Shown piece after piece: positions 24,517 through 33,838 of a DNA stretch of 64,000 bases. Positions within the stretch are counted from its first letter, which is position 1. Each line of letters opens with the position of its first letter. The DNA comes from Microbacterium aurugineum (GTDB taxonomy: Bacteria > Actinomycetota > Actinomycetes > Actinomycetales > Microbacteriaceae), in the NCBI RefSeq assembly GCF_023101205.1, contig NZ_CP078078.1, positions 1-64,000 on the forward strand, read 5' to 3'. The notes beneath the pieces are model-generated. The model saw nothing but the letters and a program-made list of their open reading frames with translations, was not told the DNA's origin and made no database searches. The position numbers and the translations under genes were made by a program.

Positions 24517-25501
24517 CACCAAGGATCTGACAGTCATCGGCGCCGATCGTGTCGATGAATTCCTCCGTGGACGTGAGACGGAGATCATCGACATCGTCGA
24601 AGACACCTACCTGACGCACAACCGCGGCGAGACAGTGAACCCCGACAGCTATTTCCTGAGGTTCCCCGAGCAGCCGCAGGACCGCATCATCGCCCTGCCC
24701 GCGCACATCGCGAAAGAGGGCTCGCGATCGATCGGCATCAAGTGGATATCGAGCTTCCCTGCCAACGTGGAGCGCGGACTCCAGCGCGCGTCAGCGGTGA
24801 TCATCCTGAACGATCCGGACTCCGGATTCGCAACCGCACTGATCGAGGGGAGTCGCATCAGCGCCGCGAGGACGGCTGCTTCGGCCGCCCTTGCCGTGAG
24901 ATCCCTGCACGGAGCGCCGTCCAGCATCGGCGTCGTCGGCTCCGGGCCGATCGCTCGTGCGATCCTCAGATTCATCGGCGCTCTCTATCCGACCGCTGTG
25001 CCGGTGCGCGTCCACGACCTGAATCCGGACTCCGTCGCGCGGATGATCGCGGAATCCGGAGGTGATCACGCAGCAGGAACCCTGGACGAGGTCATGGCGG
25101 CCGACGTGCTCGTGTTCGCCACGAGCGCCGGAACGCCCTATGTCTCGAACACGAAGCGCTTCGAGCCGGGTCAGCTTGTGCTGAACGTGTCGCTTCGCGA
25201 TCTCGCCCCCGAGACGCTTCGCGACACCAACAACATCTTCGACGATGTGGAGCACTGCCTGAAGGCGAACACTACGCCGCACCTGCTCGAACAGCTCGAC
25301 GCGACTCGCGATTTCGTCACAGGGACTCTCGCGCAGGTCATCGAGGGCGATGTCGAACTGGACCCGACGCGGGCGACCGTCTTCTCGCCCTTCGGGCTCG
25401 GTGTACTCGATCTGGCCATATCGCACGCGCTTTTCGAGCAGGCGAAGATCGACTGCTCAGGCGTTCGGGTCACGGACTTCCACGGCGAGATGGGGCGATG
25501 A
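24509..25501 (+). CDS. sbnB: SbnB-like 2,3-diaminopropionate synthase (ornithine cyclodeaminase/mu-crystallin family)
   Basis: 330 residues from the ATG at 24509 (GAGAAA upstream); an in-frame ATG at 24491 is possible. Family features: GIKWISSFPANVERGL, ASAVIILNDPDSGFATALIE, SRISAARTAASAALAV, the NAD-binding loop GVVGSGPIARAILRFIGAL and a C-terminal FSPFGLGVLDLAISHALF. SbnB oxidatively cleaves the SbnA product to L-2,3-diaminopropionate and 2-oxoglutarate. It ends in ATGA overlap with the first NRPS, so the amino acid is most likely supplied directly to it. Confidence 0.9.
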   Translation: MFDTKDLTVIGADRVDEFLRGRETEIIDIVEDTYLTHNRGETVNPDSYFLRFPEQPQDRIIALPAHIAKEGSRSIGIKWISSFPANVERGLQRASAVIILNDPDSGFATALIEGSRISAARTAASAALAVRSLHGAPSSIGVVGSGPIARAILRFIGALYPTAVPVRVHDLNPDSVARMIAESGGDHAAGTLDEVMAADVLVFATSAGTPYVSNTKRFEPGQLVLNVSLRDLAPETLRDTNNIFDDVEHCLKANTTPHLLEQLDATRDFVTGTLAQVIEGDVELDPTRATVFSPFGLGVLDLAISHALFEQAKIDCSGVRVTDFHGEMGR

Positions 25502-28500
25502 CCACCATGAACTTGACAGAGAGTCTGCAGTGGAACGGTCTTCAGCTGATCACTCACGGGGCTGCGTTGGTCAGTCCGGCGAGGGACTGGGATCTGGGCC
25601 TCACCCTCTACGCCTATCTCGAAGACTGGGCTGAAAGGCAACCGGAGCGCATAGCGGCCGTCGACGTCGAAGGCGAGCAGATCAGTTATCGCGAGATGCT
25701 CCTGAGAGTCCGACGTCGCGCGGCCCACCTCCGCGAGGTCGCCGCTGCTCAGCGCTTCGTTCTCTCGCGCCGGGGCAGAAGCGTCGAGTGCCTCATCGAC
25801 ATCGTGGCTTGCAACGCCATCGGTGCCATCTACGTTCCCGTGGACCCGGCCTGGCCTGCGTACCGGCTCGAGCACGTCACGCGGACGACGGATCCCGCGA
25901 TCATCCTTGCCGACGACGCTGAGGCTGACGTTACATACGATCCCGCCACTCATGGCGAGCTCATTCGCCGGGTCTCGGATCCTGCGAATGCGCCCGCCTA
26001 CTGTCTCTTCACGTCGGGGAGCACGGGGCAGCCGAAGGGCGCGCTCGTAGCCCAGATGGGCATGCTGAATCACCTGCACAGCAAGGTCGAGTTGCTTGAT
26101 CTCGACCGGGATTCCGTGGTCGCAGAGACGGCTCCGACGACGTTCGATGTGTCCGTGTGGCAGTTCGCTGTGGCGTTGCTGGTCGGCGGAGCTGTTCGGG
26201 TCGTCCACGATGATGAAGCTCAGGACCCGTTCGGACTGTCGGATCTTCTCACCCGAGAGCGCATCACGCATGTCGAGGTCGTCCCTACTGTGCTCCGTGA
26301 ACTCATCCACGCGATACCGACGGCTGCGAAGCTGTCGGCGCTTGCCTGCATGATGGTGACAGGGGAAGAGCTCCCCCTCCGACTCGCGCAGGACTGGGGC
26401 GCGAGATTCGAGCACATCCCACTCGTGAATGCCTATGGTCCGACCGAGTGCTCCGATGATGTCACTCATGCGGAGATCAGTGAGAAGACACTCGCACCGG
26501 GCACGGTTCCGATCGGCGCGCCCATCGCGAACACTGCGCTCTACGTGCTGCGGCACTCGGAGGATTCCTGGCATTCCGTCTCGCCGGGCGAGCAAGGCGA
26601 ACTCTTCGTCGCCGGCCCGTGCGTCGGACTCGGCTACGTCGGTGAGGACGAGAAGACCGCCGGAGCTTTCGCGACCGTCGACGGTTACCCCTTCCGCATC
26701 TATCGCACAGGCGACCTCGTTCGGGTCCGCGCGGACGGTCTGCTCGTGTACGAGGGCCGTAGCGATCGTCAGGTCAAGATCAACGGGGTTCGCATCGAAC
26801 CCGGAGAGATCGAGAACAGGATCCTCCGAGAGACCGCCGGGCTGAGCGCGGTCTCGGTGGTGAAGTACATACCTGCGGTTCGCGAACGAAGCGCCATCGT
26901 GATCCGCGAGACGAACGAGTCTTTCCTGCGTCCAGGGGACGCGCGTCTCGTGGCCTTCTTCTCGGTGGCCGACGGCAGTCCCGTCACGTCGGAGGCACTG
27001 GAGATGCGGGCGAGGGATGTGCTGCCCGCTCCGATGCGACCATCGCGGTGGCTTCAGGTCGACGAACTCCCGCTCACGGCGAACGGGAAGGTCGACATCA
27101 ATCGGCTCGAATCGCTCGCTGTTGAGCTCGGTGGTGGTGACGAGGTGCTCGGACGCACGGCGCTCATCGATCGTCATCGACCTGACGGGGAGCCGGCGAG
27201 AACGTCGTTCCTCTCGCTGGTCGAGAGCGTTCTCGGGCACGGGGTCGACTCGACGTCCAGCTTCGTCGAGGCCGGTGGTGACTCGCTTCGCGCGATCCAG
27301 CTGTCCAGTCGTCTCCGGGCACAGGGGAAGAGCGCGCGCGTCGCAGATCTCCTCTCGGGCCGCCCGTTGGAGGAGCTCGAACGGGATGTCGCCTCGAAGC
27401 GTGACGACCCCGTCGCAGACTCCACGATCGAATCGCGGGTGATGAGCGGAAGCACGGACGATCGGCTCCCGGCCACCTGCCCGATGAAGCTGGCTCAGAT
27501 GGGCATCTACTTCCAATGGCTGCTTGAGCCGGAAAGTGCGTACTACAACTATCAGGTACTTCTCGAGAGCCGAGGAGGTCTCGACGCTCCGAAGACTCGT
27601 CAGGCGCTCTTCTCCGCCCTTCACGCCAACCCTCAGTTGTTCGCGCGGTTCGAAGTCGCAGAGTCCGGTGAGTTCATCCAGGTCTTCCCCTCCGCGGGCG
27701 ACATCCCGCAGACGGCCGATGTCGAGTACGTCTCGTCGCGCGCGGATGCGCGTGCGAGGTCCAAGGATCTCGCCGCTCAGCCGTTCGACCTCGAAAACGA
27801 ACCGTCATTGCGCGTGCATGAGCTGCGAGTGGAGACCGGTGAGACCTGGTTCGTCGTGACGATGAACGAGATCCTCATCGACGGCTGGGGCACGATGAAA
27901 CTCGCCGAGTTCATCTCGGAACTGTATGACGCAGACGGCGCTGACACGGCGGCCGAGTTGGCGCGCGCCAACCTCTCTGCCGTGGCCCGGTACTTCAACC
28001 GCCCCGTGGTCGATGTGGAGATGTCCGAGGAGTCTCGTGCCTTTTGGTCGAAGAGCCTGAGCGGCATCTCTCTGCAGCCGCTCCTCAGCGACATCGACGA
28101 TGCGTCTCACGACGCCTACTCCTCGTCGATCGTGGAGGCATCGCTCGGTCATGACACCACCGTGGCCATCAGAACGAACGCGAGCGCACTCTCCACCACC
28201 CCGTTCGCCGTCTTCGTTCTTGCGTACTCTCTCGCGTTGGCGACAGTCACCGAAAGTGACGACTTCGTGGTCGGGGCGCCCGTGTCCCGCCGAGAGCTGC
28301 ACACCCTCGTGGATGTCCCGACGCTAACGCTGAACATGGTCGCGATGCGAATCCTCATCGATCGTGGTCGCCCGTGCGACGAGCTGGCGCGAGATCTGTC
28401 CTCTTCGGTGACGCGCGCCGTCTCGTTCAGCGACAGTCCGTTCAGCTCGGTCGTGTCGGAGTATGCCGAACGCACCAACGGGGACCCTCTCTTCAGCACG

Positions 28501-28836
28501 ATGGTGAACATGCTGACCTACCCCACGTCCGAGTCGTGGAAGGGCACTGAGAGCATTCGGTTCATCGAGCTCGACACGGGCTTCACGAAGTATGACGGTT
28601 CGCTCTACGTCCAGCAACACGGCGAGGACTACACGATTCAGCTGGCCTTCAAGCAGGCGAATGTCTCGCAACAGAGGGCGCGACAGATCCTTGCGCTGAC
28701 CGCCTGGTATCTACGATCGGATCTGCGTTCGTCCTCGGTCCGCGTGGATGAACTCATTCGGCGGGCCATGCACGATCTCGACCTCTCCGGCATACGCGCT
28801 GTGGAGTCGGTCGACACCCGAGAGAAGGTGGGATGA
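25498..28836 (+). CDS. Nonribosomal peptide synthetase, A-PCP-C
   Basis: 1112 residues. Adenylation domain (about 30-560): A3 FTSGSTGQPKG near 170, A4 FDVSVWQ with Asp217, A5 NAYGPTE, A7 YRTGDLVR, A8 GRSDRQVKINGVRIEPGEIE and A10 TANGKVD. Carrier domain with FVEAGGDSLRAIQ, Ser597 for phosphopantetheine. Condensation-fold domain from about 660 to 1080, whose HHxxxDG motif is NEILIDG (Asn790, Glu791), so the catalytic His is absent. By eye against GrsA the binding pocket has Glu at position 278 and Asp at 330 and 331, suggesting a basic substrate such as diaminopropionate. It overlaps both neighbours by 4 bp. Confidence 0.93.
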   Translation: MTTMNLTESLQWNGLQLITHGAALVSPARDWDLGLTLYAYLEDWAERQPERIAAVDVEGEQISYREMLLRVRRRAAHLREVAAAQRFVLSRRGRSVECLIDIVACNAIGAIYVPVDPAWPAYRLEHVTRTTDPAIILADDAEADVTYDPATHGELIRRVSDPANAPAYCLFTSGSTGQPKGALVAQMGMLNHLHSKVELLDLDRDSVVAETAPTTFDVSVWQFAVALLVGGAVRVVHDDEAQDPFGLSDLLTRERITHVEVVPTVLRELIHAIPTAAKLSALACMMVTGEELPLRLAQDWGARFEHIPLVNAYGPTECSDDVTHAEISEKTLAPGTVPIGAPIANTALYVLRHSEDSWHSVSPGEQGELFVAGPCVGLGYVGEDEKTAGAFATVDGYPFRIYRTGDLVRVRADGLLVYEGRSDRQVKINGVRIEPGEIENRILRETAGLSAVSVVKYIPAVRERSAIVIRETNESFLRPGDARLVAFFSVADGSPVTSEALEMRARDVLPAPMRPSRWLQVDELPLTANGKVDINRLESLAVELGGGDEVLGRTALIDRHRPDGEPARTSFLSLVESVLGHGVDSTSSFVEAGGDSLRAIQLSSRLRAQGKSARVADLLSGRPLEELERDVASKRDDPVADSTIESRVMSGSTDDRLPATCPMKLAQMGIYFQWLLEPESAYYNYQVLLESRGGLDAPKTRQALFSALHANPQLFARFEVAESGEFIQVFPSAGDIPQTADVEYVSSRADARARSKDLAAQPFDLENEPSLRVHELRVETGETWFVVTMNEILIDGWGTMKLAEFISELYDADGADTAAELARANLSAVARYFNRPVVDVEMSEESRAFWSKSLSGISLQPLLSDIDDASHDAYSSSIVEASLGHDTTVAIRTNASALSTTPFAVFVLAYSLALATVTESDDFVVGAPVSRRELHTLVDVPTLTLNMVAMRILIDRGRPCDELARDLSSSVTRAVSFSDSPFSSVVSEYAERTNGDPLFSTMVNMLTYPTSESWKGTESIRFIELDTGFTKYDGSLYVQQHGEDYTIQLAFKQANVSQQRARQILALTAWYLRSDLRSSSVRVDELIRRAMHDLDLSGIRAVESVDTREKVG

Positions 28837-30593
28837 TGGCCCCGCTGATGGAGATGCCGACTGCTCCGCTGCGGACCGGCACGGTCCGGTCGGATGCTGT
28901 TTGCGTGGAAGCGGCCGACGGGGCATCGCAGACCTATGGCGAGTTCTTCGGCAATGTCGAGAAGTGGCGCCGATGGATCGAGCGGACGGTGACGAGGGAT
29001 CAGGTGCTCGCTGCTCAGCTCGACCTCTCACCGATCTCGATGGCCCTGATGGTCGCATCGCTGACGGTTCATTCCCGCACCGCCTGGATACCTCCCGGGG
29101 AGGCCGCGTCCCGAGAGCAGCGAATGATCGAACAGCTCGGCGATTCGGTGTACCTCTTGGACGACGCGTCAGCCGCACGCATTCTGGACGAAGCGGAGTC
29201 TCCGCGACTCACCGAGATTCGTCTCGATGCTTTCGGCCCTGAGCGGTGGGCCACAACGACGAAGTTCATCTACTTCACGTCCGGCTCGGAGGGACGCCCG
29301 AAGGCGGTTCAGGTCGGAATCGGCGCGATCGCGAACCGGCTGCAGTGGATGTGGACGGAGTTCCCCTTCGCACCCACGGACCGCGTGGTCGTGCAGAAGC
29401 CCCTCTCCTTCGTCGCGTCGTACTGGGAGATTCTGGGTTCCGTTCTGGGTGGTGTCGTCGCGGTCCTGATCTCGAGCGCGGAACGAGGGCGGCCGGATCT
29501 CTTCTTCGACGTCGTATCGTCCGCGGACGCTACACACCTCTTCGCGACCTCCGTGGCCCTGCGCGGCCTGGTGGAAGCCGCAGAAGAGCACGGATCTGCT
29601 CTTCCTGCGCTGAAGCTGGTGTGCAGTAGCGCGGATCGGTTCCCGACGAGCCTCGGCCGCGACCTCGCGGTGACCGCTCCGAATGCACGGATCCTCAACC
29701 TCTATGGGGCGACCGAGACGACGGCGAACACCAGCGCCTATGAACTCTCATCGACGGACCTCTCCGCGGCATCGGTTTCACTCGGATCTCCGATCCCTCA
29801 CACCCGAATAGTCATCCGCGATTCGTCCGGTGTCGAGTGCGACGAAGGCGTGGAGGGATCCGTCGCAGTGCAGGGGCTGCCGCTTGCGGACGGGTACCTC
29901 ATCCGGGGGGTTCTGTCCGACGGTGACGCGTTCTCAGGAACGGGAGAGTTACGGGAATTCCGATCAGGTGACCTCGGATATATGCAGGATGGCAAGCTCT
30001 TCCTCACTGGTCGTGCCGACAACGCGGTCAACGTCTCAGGGTTCAAAGTGCATCTGGAGGAGATCGAAGCAGCGGCCATGCAACTCAGTGGCCGGACGGG
30101 CCAGTGTGCTGCGGTGTACATCGAAGACTCCGGAGCGAGCGTTCTCGCGCTCGTGGTGCCCGAGGACTGGCGGGGTCGAGTATCGCGCACAGCGCTCGCG
30201 CGTTCGCTGCCGCCGCACATGGTGCCACGACTGCTCGTTCCCGTCGAGACGCTTCCCACTGTCCGCACGGGAAAGGTGGATCGTGCGGAGTGCGCCGCGC
30301 TGGTGAAAGAGGCGATGCGGGACAGTCGGAACTCGGGGTACTCCGAGGGCGGCTCGGTCGAGCGGGACACCCTAGCTCGTCTGTGGACGAGTTCGCTCGG
30401 CCAGGATTCGACTGCCGTGGGAGATGACTATTTTCACGACGGTGGTGACTCTCTGCGCGCAGTAGGTCTTCTGGCTGCGGTGCGGCGACAGTTCGGAGTG
30501 CGGGTGCCCCTGCGCGGGTTCTACGCCGATCCGTCGATGACGTTCGTGCTCAGCGTTATTCGGGACTCGGATCCGAAAGGACTCAGTCGATGA
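28833..30593 (+). CDS. Nonribosomal peptide synthetase, A-PCP
   Basis: 586 residues. A short adenylation domain (about 20-500) has A3 YFTSGSEGRPKAVQVG near 148, A5 NLYGATETT, A7 FRSGDLGYM, A8 LTGRADNAVNVSGFKVHLEE and A10 LPTVRTGKVDR. The A4 core, normally FDxS, reads FVASYWE: Val194 replaces the Asp that binds the alpha-amino group. The activated acid may therefore lack a standard alpha-amine. A carrier domain with FHDGGDSLRAVG (Ser540) ends the protein. No condensation or thioesterase domain is fused. It has ATGA overlaps on both sides. Confidence 0.92.
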   Translation: MMAPLMEMPTAPLRTGTVRSDAVCVEAADGASQTYGEFFGNVEKWRRWIERTVTRDQVLAAQLDLSPISMALMVASLTVHSRTAWIPPGEAASREQRMIEQLGDSVYLLDDASAARILDEAESPRLTEIRLDAFGPERWATTTKFIYFTSGSEGRPKAVQVGIGAIANRLQWMWTEFPFAPTDRVVVQKPLSFVASYWEILGSVLGGVVAVLISSAERGRPDLFFDVVSSADATHLFATSVALRGLVEAAEEHGSALPALKLVCSSADRFPTSLGRDLAVTAPNARILNLYGATETTANTSAYELSSTDLSAASVSLGSPIPHTRIVIRDSSGVECDEGVEGSVAVQGLPLADGYLIRGVLSDGDAFSGTGELREFRSGDLGYMQDGKLFLTGRADNAVNVSGFKVHLEEIEAAAMQLSGRTGQCAAVYIEDSGASVLALVVPEDWRGRVSRTALARSLPPHMVPRLLVPVETLPTVRTGKVDRAECAALVKEAMRDSRNSGYSEGGSVERDTLARLWTSSLGQDSTAVGDDYFHDGGDSLRAVGLLAAVRRQFGVRVPLRGFYADPSMTFVLSVIRDSDPKGLSR

Positions 30594-31300
30594 AGAACTC
30601 CTCATGGCAGCAGGTGAGTCACGCCGATGATTCGCGCGCAACAGTCCTCTTGTTCCCGCCGACCGGGGCGGGAGCCCCTGCGTTTCGATCGGCGCGGGCG
30701 CTTCAGGGCGTGTACGACTCATGGGCGTACTGTCCGCCAGGGCGCGGTACGCGCTTCGGTGAACCGGGTTTCACAGAGATGGAGAAGTTCGTCGAGGAGA
30801 CCATCGCCACGATCGATCTCGACGACTCGACTCTGATTGTCGCGGGAGTGAGCTTCGGTGCGGCTCTGGGCTTCACGGTGTGCGCTGCTCTGGAGGGGCG
30901 CGACGTGCGGGTCGATCGACTCGTCGCCATCTGCGGTGTCGCTCCGGGCAACTACGTCCGTGCCCAGACGGGGTGGGATCTTGATTCTGCCCGCGCACGC
31001 ATGATCGACTACGGGCTCACCCCGCGTGAGGTTCTCGAGATGGAGGACGCGGACGAGATCTTCGTGCAGCCGACCCTGGACGATCTTCTGCTCGCCGACT
31101 CGTACGGCGGCTCCGGTGGCGTGTCTCTGCACGCCGACCTGACGTGCGTGACAGCGTCCGATGATCACCTCGTTCCAGAATCCGAAGCGGCGTCCTGGGA
31201 GAAGGCGACGCGATCTACGTTCACGCACCTGCACCTGCCCGGTGGCCACTACGCACACGCGGACTTCGGGACGAAGGAGTGGATCGATGTTCTCTCGTGA
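30590..31300 (+). CDS. Type II thioesterase (GrsT-like)
   Basis: 236 residues, alpha/beta hydrolase fold: LLFPPTGAGAPAF near the N-terminus, nucleophile elbow GVSFGAALGF with Ser88, and GGHYAHADF carrying the catalytic His. TEII enzymes remove wrong acyl groups from carrier domains; because neither NRPS has a terminal TE, this protein could also release the product. It overlaps the second NRPS gene by 4 bp and the first ATP-grasp gene by 14 bp. Confidence 0.88.
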   Translation: MKNSSWQQVSHADDSRATVLLFPPTGAGAPAFRSARALQGVYDSWAYCPPGRGTRFGEPGFTEMEKFVEETIATIDLDDSTLIVAGVSFGAALGFTVCAALEGRDVRVDRLVAICGVAPGNYVRAQTGWDLDSARARMIDYGLTPREVLEMEDADEIFVQPTLDDLLLADSYGGSGGVSLHADLTCVTASDDHLVPESEAASWEKATRSTFTHLHLPGGHYAHADFGTKEWIDVLS

Positions 31301-32597
31301 GTCGGCGGACAAGAGCCCTCAGTGGGCGGTTCTGGTGGGAGTGATCACTTCGGGCTCGACGGCGTCGAGAAGCTGGTTCGAATCGTTCGCACGAGCATGT
31401 CGTGACAAGGGAATGCTGATCTGCGGTGTGGAGTTCGAGGGCGCACTTCGCGCTGGTCGCCCTCCCATCGTTCTCGATCACGTCGTCACCATTCCCGGGC
31501 CGTATGCGCGAGAAGTTTCGTCGGAGTCTCTGGGGCACGTCGCTCGAGCTCTCCGACGGGCGCGTGTTGATGACATCGGGCTGGTCACGGCCATTCGGGA
31601 GAACTATCAGCTTCTCTCCGCGCAGATCGGTGCCGAGCTCGGTGCTCGGAGCAACAGCGTCGATGTGGTGAAGACGATCCAGGACAAGCCGGCGTGCAGG
31701 GAGGCTCTTCGCAGCGCCGGCATTCTCCAGCCTCAGAGCTATCGAGTTGTCGCCCGAGCGAATGGCGGCAACGTCCTCGTCTCGGAGGACGGCGACGACG
31801 TGTCGGCGCAGGAGATCCACTCAACCAGCGGCTGGATCCTCAAGCCGGCGACGGGGATGGGCAGCGCTGGAGTTCGGTATCTCAGCTCCACGGCCGAAGT
31901 CATCGACGCGCTCGCCGCGTCGGAGGCGGAGGGATACTGCGCGGAGGAGTTCGTGACGGGCGAGGAGTTCTCGGTCGAAGGCATCACCGTGGACGGAGTC
32001 GTGCGAGTCTACGGCGTGACGACAAAGGCGAAGAACACAGGATTCGTCGAGATCGGTCACCGGTTCCCGGCTCACCACCCTCAGCTGCCCGGAGATGAGG
32101 AGATCTCTCGTCAGCTGCAGCGGTGCGTCGACGTCCTCGCCATCGAATGGGGGCATCTCCATGTCGAGTTCTGGGTGCGTGATGATGGGTGCCTCGTGTG
32201 GGGAGAGTTCCATGTGCGCCAAGCGGGCGGTCTCATCGCTCCCGACATGATCGAGGCAGCACGACCCGGCCTGAGTATCTACGATGAGCTCATCGACTCG
32301 TTGAGTGGGCGTTCTCTGCCGGCGCTTCCCCAGAAGAAGGCATATGCGGCCGTGGATTTCATCGAGTCCAAGCCTGGTCGCGTGATGATGGCCGGAGTGA
32401 ATTCATCGTTGCCCCCTGCATCGTCGGTTCACTGGGAGTACGGCGTGGGTGAGTACGCCCCACCCGTCAACGGGCTCCGAGCGAACATCGCCGTGATCTT
32501 CGCGGGTGCAGACACCGTGGAGCATGCCGAACAGATTCTGCGATCCGCACGTCAGGCGTGCAGTTTCGCTGTCGATTCCGTGGAGGACATAGCATGA
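31287..32597 (+). CDS. ATP-grasp amino-acid/peptide ligase 1
   Basis: 436 residues; ATG at 31287 with AAGGAGTGG upstream, inside the end of the thioesterase gene. The N-terminal preATP-grasp domain is followed by the ATP-grasp fold: IQDKPACREALRSAGI, WILKPATGMGSAGVRYL (lysine and glycine loop), EGYCAEEFVTGEEFSVEGIT, and metal ligands in HLHVEFWVRDD and WGEFHVRQAG. Such ligases form amides through acyl phosphates. In this locus it may add or join an amino acid, as the DdaF ligase does in dapdiamide synthesis. The substrate is unknown. Confidence 0.87.
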   Translation: MFSRESADKSPQWAVLVGVITSGSTASRSWFESFARACRDKGMLICGVEFEGALRAGRPPIVLDHVVTIPGPYAREVSSESLGHVARALRRARVDDIGLVTAIRENYQLLSAQIGAELGARSNSVDVVKTIQDKPACREALRSAGILQPQSYRVVARANGGNVLVSEDGDDVSAQEIHSTSGWILKPATGMGSAGVRYLSSTAEVIDALAASEAEGYCAEEFVTGEEFSVEGITVDGVVRVYGVTTKAKNTGFVEIGHRFPAHHPQLPGDEEISRQLQRCVDVLAIEWGHLHVEFWVRDDGCLVWGEFHVRQAGGLIAPDMIEAARPGLSIYDELIDSLSGRSLPALPQKKAYAAVDFIESKPGRVMMAGVNSSLPPASSVHWEYGVGEYAPPVNGLRANIAVIFAGADTVEHAEQILRSARQACSFAVDSVEDIA

Positions 32598-33838
32598 CTC
32601 GCAGAACGGCGATGGTCGGCATAAACCGCAATGCGACACAGCAGATGCACGCTTCGGGAGCGAGCCCGAGTCATTACTGCGAAGAGCGTGAAATCTGGAA
32701 CGCGAAGAGTCTGGGGAAGTGGCTTTCCGATATCGGTGTGGTCGAGGCGCGCCCCCTGTGGTACGAGTACCAGCACGAGCCGCTCGAGGTTCCGCCTTCG
32801 CTGGTGCGCGATCTTCAACGAGACGGCGTGGTGGGGATCCTCCCCGGGCTCGAATATGCGGTGGAAGGGGCCGCGCAACTCGCTCTTGCGATGGACCTTC
32901 CCGGCGCGGGTGTCCAGGCGGCTCGCACGTTAAGGAACAAAGCGCTTCTGCGGGAGACCACGTCATCATACGACTGGGGCTCTGTGGCCTTCAGGCTGGT
33001 GTCATCGCCCGAAGAGCTCTCCGACTTCCTCGCCCGTCAGGCGGACAGTGCGATCGTCAAACCGGTCGATCGACAGGGGAGTCTCGGTGTGGCACGAGTG
33101 GATCGGCACTCGGATGGGCCGGCGCTCTGGAACGACATTCTCAGTGCATTCGAGAAGGATCAGACAATCACGGGATGGTCAGGACAATCCCGGGCGCTAG
33201 TCGAAGAACTCCTCGTCGGCGATGAGTGCAGTGTCGAAGCGCTGGTGAGTGACGGTCGCGTGCAGTGGGTCAACCTCACTGCGAAGCATGTGCTTGACAG
33301 TCGTCATCGAGTGGAGATCGGTCACGAGATCGTCGCGGTCGAGGACTGGTGCCTCCCTGTCATGCAGGAACTCGTATCGTCCATCGGCTTCGAGTTCGGG
33401 TTGCTGCACGCTGAGTTCATGAGAACCGCTCAGGGACCGCGCTTGATCGAGTGCGCGGGGCGGCCCCCCGGCGATCAGATCCTCAACCTGATCGAGCACG
33501 CTTGGGGTTTCTCTCCAACTGCGGCGTGGAGTGCGATCATGTGCGGCGGTTCCTTCGCATTCCCGGATCGAGCGTGGGGAAGGGCTTCCGTCGCATTCAT
33601 CTATGCGGATGTCGACGGGAAAATCGTCTCGGACGTCGACGCAACGATGCTCTCACCAGAGTACGTCTCGTCGTACACCGGTGCTCGAGGAGACATCGTG
33701 CGCCGACCCCGGTCCTCGTGGGACCGCCTCGGATTCGTGGTGAGTGCCGAGGCACTGGGAGCCCGTGGCCTGTACGACGACGCGCGCGAGCGAGCAGATC
33801 AGCTTCGACCAAGAGTCGAGAGCGGGATGCGCGATTGA
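32594..33838 (+). CDS. ATP-grasp amino-acid/peptide ligase 2
   Basis: 414 residues, ATGA-coupled to ligase 1. ATP-grasp features: LRNKALLRETTSSYD, SAIVKPVDRQGSLGVARVD, RALVEELLVGDECSVEALV, LLHAEFMRTAQGPRLIECAG with the Mg-binding Glu and a PPGDQ loop. It is only distantly similar to ligase 1, so it probably has a different substrate. Two ligases beside two single-module synthetases suggest that part of the peptide is assembled off the NRPS. Confidence 0.87.
   Translation: MTRRTAMVGINRNATQQMHASGASPSHYCEEREIWNAKSLGKWLSDIGVVEARPLWYEYQHEPLEVPPSLVRDLQRDGVVGILPGLEYAVEGAAQLALAMDLPGAGVQAARTLRNKALLRETTSSYDWGSVAFRLVSSPEELSDFLARQADSAIVKPVDRQGSLGVARVDRHSDGPALWNDILSAFEKDQTITGWSGQSRALVEELLVGDECSVEALVSDGRVQWVNLTAKHVLDSRHRVEIGHEIVAVEDWCLPVMQELVSSIGFEFGLLHAEFMRTAQGPRLIECAGRPPGDQILNLIEHAWGFSPTAAWSAIMCGGSFAFPDRAWGRASVAFIYADVDGKIVSDVDATMLSPEYVSSYTGARGDIVRRPRSSWDRLGFVVSAEALGARGLYDDARERADQLRPRVESGMRD

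Noticed and set aside
23584..25501. Staphyloferrin B-type siderophore locus because of sbnA/sbnB
   Set aside because: No NIS synthetase (IucA/IucC type), citrate synthase or siderophore receptor gene follows; the downstream genes are NRPS and ATP-grasp.
25171..27624. Long open frame (817 codons) on the minus strand through sbnB and the first NRPS gene
   Set aside because: It is antisense to clear NRPS motifs, is composed of Arg/His-rich low-information sequence, and has no ribosome-binding site. High GC keeps the opposite frame open.
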